Assembly: GCA_021292105.1 (NCBI GenBank)
Contig: CM037857.1
Span: 34,852,680 to 34,916,679, forward strand
Reading direction: 5' to 3'
DNA from: Anadara kagoshimensis
Taxonomy: Eukaryota > Mollusca > Bivalvia > Arcoida > Arcidae
Length of the DNA stretch: 64,000 bases
Shown here: piece by piece, positions 26,140 through 36,129 of the stretch
How the letters are laid out: the number at the start of each line of letters is the position of its first letter
How positions within the stretch are numbered: the stretch's first letter is position 1
Program-made: the position numbers and the translations under genes
Notes under the pieces: generated by a model
What the model was told of the DNA's origin: nothing
Seen by the model: the letters and a program-made list of their open reading frames with translations, nothing else
Database searches by the model: none

Positions 26140-29100
26140 TTAGTTCTTACATGATAGTAAAGTTCTTATCAAGGTCCTCAAAAAGTTTTATGGCCGTCAT
26201 CACAGTATTGTTGATAAGTTTGATGTCTCTGTGTCCAGGATTGCCTTGGATATATTTGACGTCTCATAGTTCCATGTTCCTTTCACACAATTTTGATTAC
26301 ACACGTGGCGGGTGTAGCTAGCTAAACAGGAGGTGCTTACCCTTCCGGAGCACCCAGCCTCACTTCCCTGGTGGAAGTTCAAGTGTCTAACCTAACTTGT
26401 CAGTTCCAAAGTTTTTACTTTGCTTCTGGATTGTGATTCGGAAATGGATTAGTATGTTTGTTTTTTATCTTTAATGAAAACTCAATAAGATGAACATCTT
26501 CAAATAAAAAACGCTTGGACTTTGAGAATCTATGTTAAAAAACAATGTTTTTTGCTGAACTAGGAACATCAGATCAAAAACATAGGCCTGGTCACGAAAT
26601 TTCCAAATGAAAAAAGTGGAGAATCTTATCAATTTTCTTTTTCTTCCTGTTCTTCATATCAGGCTAATTAATATTAATAAGTAACACTTATTAATAAAGA
26701 AACCTCTTTTTTTTAAATATAATCAACAAATAATGTCATTATATTTAAAAATATGGTACAAAATGGTAGTATTTTCATGTGCAGATTTGAATGCATTATT
26801 TTAATAAAACTTAGCTAGTCATTTCGTATCATAGAAATGGAAAATTTGGGTACGAAATTGTCATGGTACGAAATTGTCATGGTACGAAATGGTTATGGTA
26901 CGAAATGGTCATATGGCATGGTATGAAATGGACAGACTTAGGTATGGAATTGTAAATTTGGGTACGAAATGGTCATGGTACGAAATGGTTATGGTACGAA
27001 ATGACTAGCTTCAATAAAATGTATATGGATCTACGTCTTGGGACCAAAATCATAAGGAAACTGCAAATTATTCTGATTCTATTTTCATCAAAATTGCTCC
27101 AGAGCAATATTTAAAAAAAAAAGATTTATCTCATAAAATTCTGCAACATGAAAGTCTTCACACAGCATTCTGTATCTATGAAGTATTCTACTGGAGGTCT
27201 TCATCAAGGTTTTTCATGTGCCTTGTCTATAGTTTCAAAATGGTCTTATCCAACGGGTCTGTGACTTACATGTCTGAATGTAAACTTTTGAAAGAGAACA
27301 GTCAACACCTATTTTGAAGTCTTGAGCAGATCTGGCTAGGGATTGAACCAGAAATTTTTCAACTTATCATTGAGCATAGATAAGAATCCACATTTTAGGC
27401 TGCATATGTTGAGTGGTTGAAACATATCTCAAACCAAAGACTGGTGTGAGTTTTATTGACCATATGAAAAGGCCTAAAACAGCAACCCAGTAACAGTTTT
27501 ACTGGCTAAGTTGTTTTTATGTTAGTTGAGTTGAGTTGAGTAATGGTGTTTAACATCCCAGTCAAGAATATTTCACTTATATCGAGACGTCGCCAGCTAT
27601 AGGCAAAGGTGCAGAAATTTTGCCTGTGTGTTGCGCTGATGGCATTATACAGTAGGGTTCTTTAGTGTACCAAGCCCACCGTGACACGGGACCAGGTTTA
27701 TTTTAACTTCCCATCCAAAAAAAACGTGACTTTCATTTCGTAATGTCGAGTGTTTGTTTTTATGTTAGTGTTCTGGTACTTATAAAGTACAATTTACATC
27801 TTAGTACCAACCAAATAGAAATACAGTCCAACCTGCCTTAGAGGCCACCTCTATATAAGGACCACCTGCTTATAAAGACCAGTAGAATTGTATACCAATT
27901 ATTCTTTATTCATATTATTTGAACCTGCATATAAATTCCACCTGTCCATAAAGGCCACTTTTACTCGCTCCCTTGGGTGGCCTTTATAGACAGGTTTGAC
28001 TGTACCTTCACAAACACTAAGTCAAACCATACAGACACGTATGTCATTGCTAATAGCTGAAAAAATGTTCATGGGATGATACACAAAATACAATCCATAG
28101 AATCATTTCAATCTGCATTATAAAATAAATGATTGTATGTTTGATGTCTTTTAGACTTGATGGAGGCTGAAGGTGATTCTCCAGATCATTCCAAGCTCAG
28201 AGAAAATATGGATCCTGACACAAGAAAAAAGTTTGAAAGCCGTTACGAAAAATATCGCACAAAAACGGACAATTACAAATACAGTATACAGAACATTATG
28301 TGGTTAATGGTTGCTATAGCAGTGTTCTATTATACAGATTTTTATTTTGTTGTCAGATATGACATCAGAGTTAACAGGTTAGTATACATAACATTATATG
28401 GTTATACAGATTTTTATTTTGTTATCAGATATGACATCAGAGTCAACAGGTTAGTATACATAACATTATATGGTTATACAGAGTTTTATTTTGTTATCAG
28501 ATATGACATCAGAGTCAACAGGTATAAAATACTTAACGGTTCTCTTGTAATATTTCTTTCACAGCTACGGTACCGTATAAATAAAGGTTTTGAGAAATTA
28601 TGAACTTCTTCTAGCATGCATGTCTTTATTTGCATACACCTTATAATTAGTCTAGTAATTTTAATTTACACCTAAATCATTGACATTAAGATTAGGGTTT
28701 TGCTGTTACCTTAATGTAGGTTTAACCATTCTAAGTTACTTTTACTCATATTAATACCGGAAGTCATGGCAGAATTTCAGCCTGCTACTTAATTCTTTAT
28801 GTTAGTATCATGATTATTTTTATTGTAGATTTTGGTTCAACTTAGGTGCCTTACTTGTGTTAGTAACTGTTTCCATAGCAGCATTTTTAATAGTGTGGTT
28901 ATCATTCATCAAAAAAGTCCATTCTGATGATTGGGAACGACTGTATCCATCAGCAATTCCAATAGCCACAGCATCTTCTATTATGTCAGGGATATTGTAA
29001 GTAGTGTTAGTTAAAGTTAAAATCTAAAACATATCCTAAACCTATGGAGTTTATTACCTTGGTAGCTTAGTGGTAGAGCGTCTGCCCCAAGAGCAGGTGG

Positions 29101-30306
29101 TTACGGGTTCAAACCCCATCTGGGTCATACATAAGACTTCAAACTTTGAGATACTGTTTACTTGCCTGGTGTGCAGCATTAAGAGGACAGGGTATCAACT
29201 GGTTCACCTTGTGCCAGTATAATGTGACTTGGGGAGTGGTATGCTTGTCTGTGGCATACTAACTCTGTGAGCTAGCATAAAGTCACCTTGAGTGTGCACT
29301 AGTGTACAAGGCAGACCATAAAACATGCTCACACATATACAAACTTGTTCTTAGATTAATACTTAGAGATTAATAAACTTTTTCTCGTCGTAGATAGCTT
29401 AAAAATTGCTGATTGACATTAAACAACATTACAACCAACATACCTATTGACTTGTTACTGTATAGTTGTTTAATTCTGTAGGGAATAAATTTCGTGGTTT
29501 AGACACTTATTCATGTTATAAAAAGTTTGCGATGCTGTGGACAGTGTTAACAATTTTCTATATGGATTTTCTCAGTCTATGATTAATGAATGCTACATGA
29601 AAATATTCACTTTGTATTTAATTTTGCACTATAAAGTCAGAACGTGAATATAGCAAAATTAAATCCGCAGTGAATAAAAGCAACTATATAGTAGTTTTGT
29701 GTTTATTCAAGCTTTGGTTGCTCTCTCAAACCAACAAAGTTTAAGCTGTCAATAGATAAGACTCTTACCTTGAATAGGGCACCAGTTTATTTCAAGATTG
29801 ACCCCAACTTTTCTGCTAGTACAAAATCATATAACAATTTGGTAGACTGGAACAATGTTAAATATTTATGCCTTGCTCAAGGACATACCATTACTCAAAC
29901 CTGTAACTCTGTAAATCATAATAACCTTAACCTCTCTGCAATTCATCTTATCTATGGTACTAAGTATCTCTAGTAGAAGCAGTGCTTACTGTATGTCATG
30001 ACACAATGGTCTCCAAGTTTATCTACTTAATTATATGTAAGATATTCTGTGATTTTTTAATAATGTGGCTAACTGTCAAGTTTATACATATTATTAAACT
30101 TCTTACTTTAAGCTTATCATCTGTATTTTGTGTCAGTGTTTTATTTTTAATTTACATGAAAATATAACCAGACTTATGAGTGCATTTTGTTTATTTACAG
30201 TTTAACAGTTGGACTGTGGCCATTGTGGAATATTTTCACTCCAGTTATATTATTTGTGTTGTTCATGGGATTTATTGTGACAGTTGCCATGTTACCCAAC
30301 TTTTAA
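24876..30306 (+). CDS. TMEM128: TMEM128, transmembrane protein 128 (4 coding exons)
   Basis: Exons 24876-24987, 28155-28377, 28829-28996 and 30201-30306 join in frame to 609 nt (202 codons plus TAA), all with GT/AG borders. Residues 1-83 are a charged cytosolic-type N-terminus (SDDDAMENIRRRVQKKI; FESRYEKYRTKTDNYKYS). Four hydrophobic segments follow: about 85-104 (IMWLMVAIAVFYY), 117-138 (LGALLVLVTVSIAAFLIVWL), 153-173 and 179-199, ending MLPNF. This topology and the YRTKTDNYKYSIQN region match my memory of the TMEM128 family, a conserved protein of internal membranes without an established biochemical activity. It is longer than the human protein as I recall it, mostly at the N-terminus. The start ATG (ACAAAATGTCG) is the first in frame. 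Intron 1 (3.2 kb) is full of repeats. The exon-2 end is triplicated (28331-28522), so longer in-frame isoforms are possible. Confidence 0.88.
25435..25600. mobile_element. Foldback MITE with 72-bp inverted arms
   Basis: Arms 25435-25506 and 25529-25600 are reverse complements with few mismatches; shared inner words are CCTTTTTTCGTAGC and GTATCACTA. The 22-bp loop is GC-richer. Outer ends begin with the palindrome-like ATACACAGTGTGTATAT. ORFs on both strands here are mirror images of the stem and not genes. Confidence 0.85.
26045..26136. repeat. (CT)n microsatellite
   Basis: About 92 bp of CT repeats with a few CCT interruptions, in TMEM128 intron 1. A Ser/Leu-rich ORF across it is an artefact. 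Confidence 0.97.
26300..26480 (+). repeat. Dispersed repeat D, copy 1
   Basis: It contains GTGTAGCTAGCTAAACAGG, GCTTACCCTTCCGGAGCACC, CACTTCCCTGGTGGAAGTTC and AACTTGTCAGTTCCAAAG and ends at TTAGTATGTTT. An inverted copy lies at about 62680-62830, and two copies missing the left part begin each half of the 37-38.9 kb duplication. I recognise the CCGGAGCACC block as common in bivalve DNA, without a class name. Confidence 0.7.
26813..27010. mobile_element. 198-bp element with 16-bp perfect terminal inverted repeats
   Basis: AGCTAGTCATTTCGTA at 26813-26828 is the exact reverse complement of TACGAAATGACTAGCT at 26995-27010. The interior is mostly reverse-orientation CATGGTACGAAATGG units. The left motif cluster at 25374 starts with the same TAGTCATTTCGTACCAT, so the two may be ends of related elements. 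Confidence 0.65.
27527..27755 (-). mobile_element. tRNA-derived SINE, family A, 5'-truncated copy with target duplication
   Basis: The tail and body match the copies at 17806-18141 and 34163-34502, but the tRNA-like head expected on the right is absent. A perfect 14-bp direct repeat, GTTTTTATGTTAGT, flanks it at 27513-27526 and 27756-27769. Truncation at the head with an intact duplication is what incomplete target-primed reverse transcription gives. The left end shows the GAGTT repeat tail. Confidence 0.85.
27822..28004. mobile_element. 183-bp MITE with about 28-bp terminal inverted repeats
   Basis: The left end is TACAGTCCAACCTGCCTTAG plus AGGCCACC. The right end, reverse-complemented, is TACAGTCAAACCTGTCTATA plus AAGGCCACC. 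Both ends start at a TA, as expected for a TA-targeting transposon such as the Tc1/mariner type. No ORF. It lies 150 bp before TMEM128 exon 2. Confidence 0.75.
28331..28522 (+). repeat. 72-bp in-frame tandem triplication of the TMEM128 exon-2 end and splice donor
   Basis: Unit starts (TATACAG) are at 28331, 28403 and 28475. Donor GT dinucleotides follow AACAG at 28378 (GTTAGT), 28450 (GTTAGT) and 28522 (GTATAA), each 72 nt apart. Since 72 is divisible by three and no stop occurs, all three donors keep frame and phase into exon 3. The third donor is weaker by sequence. Copies two and three share GTTATCAG and GAGTCAAC against GTTGTCAG and GAGTTAAC in copy one. Confidence 0.92.
29055..29345 (+). 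mobile_element. tRNA-derived SINE, family B
   Basis: The head at about 29059-29125 has TAGCTTAGTGGTAGAGCGTC (A box) and GGTTCAAACCCC (B box), with a foldable anticodon arm around CCCAAGA. Position 33 would be C rather than U and the T stem is mismatched, so it is not a working tRNA. A tail of about 220 bp (CATAAAGTCACCTTGAGTGT; ending ACATATACA) follows. It lies in TMEM128 intron 3. Confidence 0.75.
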
Positions 30307-30424
30307 TTTGATATTTCATGTGCAATTCTATGCAAATCCAAATTAATATGTTTTAAGTTATTTTAAAGAAAAAATAATCATGTGAAATGGCATTGAATCT
30401 CGTTTAACTTTCTGATGATGATTA
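30307..30424 (+). other. TMEM128 3' UTR, proximal part
   Basis: AT-rich sequence directly after the TAA and before the minisatellite. No motif of note. Confidence 0.6.
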
Positions 30425-30722
30425 GTTAAGTTAACAATACAAGAACTGGGGTGGTTAAGTTAACAATACAAGAACTGAGGTGGTTAAGTTAACAATACAA
30501 GAACTGGGGTGGTTAAGTTAACAATACAAGAACTGAGGTGGTTAAGTTAACAATACAAGAACTGAGGTGGTTAAGTTAACAGTACAAGAACTGGGGTGGT
30601 TAAGTTAACAGTACAAGAACTGAGGTGGTTAAGTTAACAGTACAAGAACTGGGGTGGTTAGTTAAGTTAACAGTACAAGAACTGGGGTGGTTAGTTAAGT
30701 TAACAGTACAAGAACTGGGAAT
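30425..30722 (+). repeat. 29-bp minisatellite in the TMEM128 3' UTR (about 10 copies)
   Basis: The unit begins GTTAAGTTAACAATACAAG and ends AACTGRGGTG, with starts at 30425, 30454, 30483, 30512, 30541, 30570, 30599 and 30628. Two further units at 30661 and 30694 are each preceded by an extra GTTA. The first five read ACAATAC and the last five ACAGTAC. Each unit holds the palindrome GTTAAC. It lies between the stop at 30304-30306 and the poly(A) signal at 30953, so it should be transcribed. Confidence 0.93.
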
Positions 30723-30952
30723 CATGCAGCTGTTGTTCTCGCCATCATTGAAATAGCTTCGTATGAACAAAGAGATTTTCATATTTTAACTGTATTTTTA
30801 ATTCACAACAAACCAACAGATAAATGGGTCTAAATATTTGTTATTAAAATTTGATTTAAATCTCAGGATTTAGTTTGTGTTAATTGTTTACATACTTTAA
30901 TGTATTTGTAATGATGTATAATTTATTAGAATTAATAATGTATATATGTTAC

Positions 30953-30958
30953 AATAAA
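30953..30958 (+). promoter_or_regulatory. AATAAA, probable TMEM128 poly(A) signal
   Basis: ACAATAAAATTTC lies about 650 nt after the stop, followed by a T/GT-rich patch (TTTATGTTGTTCG) typical of a downstream element. Confidence 0.6.
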
Positions 30959-30979
30959 ATTTCAATGAACTTTTAATTT

Positions 30980-32620
30980 ATGTTGTTCGTCCTCTGAGCT
31001 AAATGACTCAGGCTGATGTAATTTATCCCAGTTTGACAGAGAGTACATGTATAAGGATATGTGTCTGGGTGAAGCACCTGTCTTGCTGTTGTAAGGCTAA
31101 CATCCAGCATTTCTGTTCTGTAAACGTTGGTACTACATTGTTCATTAGCATGTTGAATTAGAACAGTTATTAATTGAAAGTTAACCAGTTTATGTATTTC
31201 AACTGGGGTTTGAATCTAGTGTCCTTGAATCATGAGTCAACAAACATAACCACTACATGATATTAAAGAGTATATCAATGAATGCATTTTAGCATATTTT
31301 TTTTTTTGGAAAATTGGTTTCCATAATGTCATTAAAATGTTGATTCAGTGTGTTCAAATGTTAAATGTCTTGAGTTTCTATTTTCAACACTGCATTCAAT
31401 ACATGTAGTAAAACATGATTTGACCAGAACAGTTTTTAACTGGTACTAAAATCATTATATGCAAATTGGAGTTGTCCCCCTTTGACCATGTCATTTCACA
31501 GATGTAGCTTTTGAAGGTTGAAAAAACAAAGTTAACACAATCAGAACTGGATTTATTGTCCTTAACACAGAAATTGATTTCAAGAAAAATTATTCTTTGT
31601 CATTTTTCAGTTAGAAGTTTGCATGTTTTTGGTTTAGACAGGTTTCACACGTATTGATTTGTATATTTATGATTGTTATTGTAATTTTACTTTCTTTTAA
31701 AACTTTTTTTTTAATTAAAGAAACTTATCTTTGTTATCGTTGTTTATGTATGCATTTATTGTAACATTATGCACAAAATATTGACATTTTAAAAGATTTT
31801 GCTCATTGAAATAATGTTTAATGTCGTTTATATATATCAATGCAGCCAGCACAGGAAAAGTGAATAAAACCAAACAAAGTACTGTTAAAACACCAGTTAC
31901 ACCACCATCATTTGGCAAGTGAACTGACAATTGTTTTCAAATTAGGATCTGCTTAGGTAGGATTCAGTTACTATGGTAGTGAGAAGTGCAAATATTTCTA
32001 TAATCGCAAAAATTAAAAGACAAAATTGCAAAACATTCTGGTATGGTAATCTACTTTGACTGTGGCAGTTATATAAAACATGACAAAATGTCTCGGGGAA
32101 AGGGAGACAATTGGCTATTGATCACAAATTTTAATATTTACATAGATTAATGTTGCAAATTTACATATTAGCAAAATGACGCTTTGGAGTCAACAAGAGA
32201 AATGTGATATTGATGAATTCAAAGTAATCTACAGTAGTTAAAAACATGTCTTTGCTTGGATTAAATTCTATGACTTGCAAGTCATAATAAGTCAACCCAC
32301 CTCCATCTCCGAGCTGAGTTAATGAAGCAGGGGTAATATTTTGATATTGAAAAAGATACAAAACCATTTAGGGCCTAATGAAGATTATGGCTATTATCTC
32401 AACATTATTATTGTTCTCCAGGTACAGATTCATTGTACATTTGGTCAAGTGTCAACATTTTAATGAATTGTTTTGTTTTTGTTATGACACCCTAACACCC
32501 CTCATAGTAAAATCAGGACATAAAGTGTTCTCAACTTGTCATTCTGTTAGATCTAAATTTTCTTTACATTTAATTACCTATGGAAAGTTTAATTATACTT
32601 CATTTAAACCTGGTTAAATA
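30980..32620. other. Intergenic region after TMEM128
   Basis: Mostly AT-rich and unremarkable. A short exon-like stretch at 31846-31922 is listed separately. No other gene is recognised. Confidence 0.5.
31846..31922 (+). other. Exon-like orphan open stretch (26 codons to a stop)
   Basis: After a plausible acceptor (ATCAATGCAG) the plus strand reads ASTGKVNKTKQSTVKTPVTP and five more residues to TGA at 31920. It looks like the Lys/Thr-rich C-terminal exon of a protein. Its phase (one base needed from the previous exon) matches only TMEM128 exon 1 among nearby exons, which is an unlikely partner. It could be an alternative last exon, a fossil exon or chance. Confidence 0.2.
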
Positions 32621-32622
32621 CA

Positions 32623-34026
32623 GGGGTATATAGCAATCACTCTGTCATCTGTCCCAATACTGTGTCCTCTCATTAACTTCCTCACTCCAGGGGTATATAG
32701 CAATCACTTTGTCATCTTTCCCAATTCTGTGTCCTCTCCATAACTTCCTTACTCCAGGGGTATATAGCAATCACTCTGTCATCTGTCCCAATACTGTGTC
32801 CTCTCCATAACTTCCTTACTCCAGGGGTATATAGCAATCACTCTGTCATCTGTCCCAATAAAGTGTCCACTCCATAACTTCCTCACTCCAGGGGTATATA
32901 GCAATCACTCTGTCATCTGTCCCAATACTGTGTCCTCTCCATAACTTCCTCACTCCAGGGGTATATAGCAATCACTCTGTCATCTGTCCCAATACTGTGT
33001 CCTCTCATTAACTTCCTCACTCCAGGGGTATATAGCAATCACTCTGTCATCTTTCCCAATTCTGTGTCCTCTCCATAACTTCCTCACTCCAGGGGTATAT
33101 AGCAATCACTCTGTCATCTGTCCCAATGCCGTGTCCTCTCCATAACTTCCTTACTCCAGGGGTATATAGCAATCACTCTGTCATCTGTCCCAATAAAGTG
33201 TCCACTCCATAACTTCCTCACTCCAGGGGTATATAGCAATCACTCTGTCATCTGTCCCAATACTGTGTCAGCTCCATAACTTCCTCACTCCAGGGGTATA
33301 TAGCAATCACTCTGTCATCTGTCCCAATACTGTGTCCGCTCTGAACTTCCTCACTCCAGGGGTATATAGCAATCACTCTGTCATCTGTCCCAATTCTGTG
33401 TCCTCTCCATAACTTCCTCACTCCAGGGGTATATAGCAATCACTCTGTCATCTTTCCCAATTCTGTGTCCTCTCCATAACTTCCTCACTCCAGGGGTATA
33501 TAGCAATCACTCTGTCATCTGTCCCAATATTGTGTCCCCTCCATAACTTCCTTACTCCAGGGGTATATAGCAATCACTCTGTCATCTGTCCCAATACTGT
33601 GTCCTCTCATTAACTTCCTCACTCCAGGGGTATATAGCAATCACTCTGTCATCTTTCCCAATTCTGTGTCCTCTCCATAACTTCCTCACTCCAGGGGTAT
33701 ATAGCAATCACTCTGTCATCTGTCCCAATACTGTGTCCGCTCTGAACTTCCTCACTCCAGGGGTATATAGCAATCACTCTGTCATCTGTTCCAATACTGT
33801 CCGCTTAATAACTTCCTCACTCCAGGGGTATATAGCAATCACTCTGTCATCTTTCCCAATTCTGTGTCCTCTCCATAACTTCCTCACTCCAGGGGTATAT
33901 AGCAATCACTCTGTCATCTGTCCCAATACTGTGTCCCCTCCATAACTTCCATACTCCAGGGGTATATAGCAATCACTCTGTCATCTGTCCCAATACTGTG
34001 TCCCCTCCATAACTTCCTCACTCTAT
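32623..34026 (+). repeat. 67-bp minisatellite, about 21 copies, with higher-order structure
   Basis: GGGGTATATAGCAATCACTC recurs every 67 bp from 32623 (32690, 32757 and onward), with a few units shortened by indels. Variants are ordered: units 1-5 (CATTAAC; CTTTCCC; CTTACTCC; AAAGTGTCCAC; plain) recur as units 6-10, and the CATTAAC then CTTTCCC pair recurs at units 15-16. This indicates duplication of blocks of about 335 bp. Several small ORFs here are frame readings of the repeat. Confidence 0.93.
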
Positions 34027-34162
34027 GGACAGATTTCAATCAATCTTGGAACAAATGTGTACCAATTTTAGATGATGTGTTGCATACCAATATTGTTGTG
34101 TAGGCCAAAGCTGAAAGTCTCAATGTCAAATCTTAGATTTGGCTCCTGTAGCTGATGTTTGG

Positions 34163-34502
34163 TGAAGTTAAGTAATGGTGTTTATTATATCAGTCAAGAA
34201 TATTTCACTTATATCAAGACATTGCCAGCTATAGGCAAAGGTGCAGAACCTTTGCTTGTATGTTGCGCTGATGACATTATACAGCAGGGTACTTTATTGT
34301 GATACAGGACCTTGTTTATCCTAAGTCTCATCTGAAAGAACAATTACATGTACTTTCATTTTGTAATGCAGAGTGCTTGGTGAAAGAACAATCACTACCC
34401 AGTTTCAAGTCTTGGCCCGGTCAGACGTGCTTGGGGTTTGAACCCATGACCTCCAATTTACAGAGCAAGCACCTTACCAACTGAGCTACCACAATGGTAT
34501 AA
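34163..34502 (-). mobile_element. tRNA-derived SINE, family A, full-length copy 2
   Basis: Minus-strand head at the right end: TAGCTCAGTTGGTAAGG (A box) and GGTTCAAACCC (B box). The body matches the copy at 17806-18141. A perfect 11-bp direct repeat, CTGATGTTTGG, flanks it at 34152-34162 and 34503-34513. It sits 140 bp past the 67-bp minisatellite. Confidence 0.88.
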
Positions 34503-34855
34503 CTGATGTTTGGGACAAGACCAATTATCTCTCAAGACACTGCTCTTGTTAAAACTTGCAGAGCTTTTTACCTATAAACATAAAATTTGATTTGCATGTG
34601 CATCATTTGCATGAAAAATAATTTATTTTTTTTAAATGAGAAAACATTGATTTTGATTGACAGAACTAATCAACTAAGCTAAGGTGATATAAAGATGTTA
34701 GTGAAATCAAGTGTTCTTTATAGGATCAGCATATCCAGCTTCGTATACAACACATGTAGATATATATTGTTGTTAAAAACTATAAACTGTTAACTGGATG
34801 GATTGTTTTAGTACCTTGGAAATGTGATCTCTCATTTTACATTTTAAGTGTGTAA

Positions 34856-34856
<1 letters not shown>

Positions 34857-34901
<45 letters not shown>
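34857..34901. repeat. (GT)n microsatellite
   Basis: About 22 GT units. Confidence 0.97.
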
Positions 34902-34904
<3 letters not shown>

Positions 34905-36120
34905 CTATCTGTCTTGCTGTGTACATTATCTATAAAATGTTACCATCACACAGTAAATTTGACTACTCAATAATATAAAATATAAGCTTTCATAAATCAA
35001 TTGGTTTAATTAATGCAGGTATTCTTTCTGAATAAGGATGTCAAAACCAGAGATATAAGACAAGCTGTACATAAATAGGATTTAATATGCTGTGTATTCC
35101 ATTACCTTGTCAATGTAAGACAGAAAAGCTTAACTTCAGGCATTTATATAAAATTCCCAACACAACAAGGCCATTCTAGCACACAATTGTTAACTCCATT
35201 CTGGTATTAAATATCAAATAATTAGCTGACACAGTAATTCCCATGGACAGATGTGACAGCCCACGCAATCAGTTGTAGATACCAACACTCCTGTTGGCTC
35301 AGCATCATGCTACATCAAACATTGTAATGTAATCAATAGATGGAGAATCTTCTGTCAAGCTTTATACAGAGTTTGTTTTGTGATTATTGATTTCAGATCT
35401 CCAAGGGTTTAACTTAAGTGTCAGTCTAGTTTAATTACCTTATAAACCTCTCTATAATGTAGCATATGGGAATGAAATGACAATGAACCTTCCATGAATT
35501 TATACAAAACCAATTTAATTCAATAATTTATATTATGATATTGAGTTTGTTTGCAAGCAAGCAGAATTTATAAAAAGCTTTTTATTTTGGTTACATGTTA
35601 TTAGGTGTAACTTGCTTGTCAGATTTTAAAGTGAAAATTGTTTATATGCCTGAACCAAACTTTTTATTCATGCATATCTTTCTGAAAACAAACAGGACCT
35701 ATATAGGATCCAAACCTGCATCCACTGGGAATTTCTAAACATGAAATGTAAAAGTATCACAGCCATTATTTGTGTAAATTTTATCAAAATCTGTCAGTTT
35801 CACAGACAATAATTTTGTTAAAAATTTGTAAATGCTACTTAAATACTAGTAGGAGGTGCACATTATTGATGTGTGTAAATTATATGGGTAAAGTTTTAAG
35901 TAATTGGGCCAGGGGAAACCATAGGAGTTTCAGACTGCACAAAAAGTGTTTCAAATGAATTGAAGGATGGATAAAGTCGAGCAGTTACTAGACATACTTT
36001 TGCCTCTATCACCCCAGGTGAAAATACTGAATCAATTATACCTGGAGCTTTCTGAGTTACCCATGTCTCACTTGGTTTAGATAGTATATCAAATAACCCT
36101 GCATTTACTAGAACTAATTT
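34902..36120. other. Intergenic region, no gene seen
   Basis: AT-rich sequence with short chance ORFs only. The open frame on the minus strand near 35.9-36.2 kb is a shadow of the reverse-transcriptase fossil's start. Confidence 0.5.
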
Positions 36121-36129
36121 ACCAAAGAT

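Larger units (their letters stand above)
25374..27010. repeat. Cluster of the 15-bp motif CCATTTCGTACCATG in both orientations
   Basis: In TMEM128 intron 1 the motif is iterated forward at about 25376-25420 (3 units) and 25853-25995 (6-7 units, some degenerate), and in reverse complement (CATGGTACGAAATGG) at about 26850-27008 (roughly 8 units). Spacing is short and variable. A foldback element and a (CT)n tract lie among the clusters. Iterated subterminal motifs of this kind are typical of transposase binding in DNA transposons, but no transposase is visible. Confidence 0.75.

Noticed and set aside
26028-26321. 97-codon Ser/Leu-rich open frame
   Set aside because: It runs through the (CT)n microsatellite and then repeat D; no family resemblance.
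29059-29125. Possible tRNA gene
   Set aside because: The T stem is mismatched, the base before the presumed anticodon is C instead of U, the acceptor stem does not close and a SINE body follows.
32623-34026. Possible CRISPR-like array of regular repeats
   Set aside because: The whole 67-bp unit is repeated without unique spacers, and the context is an animal genome.
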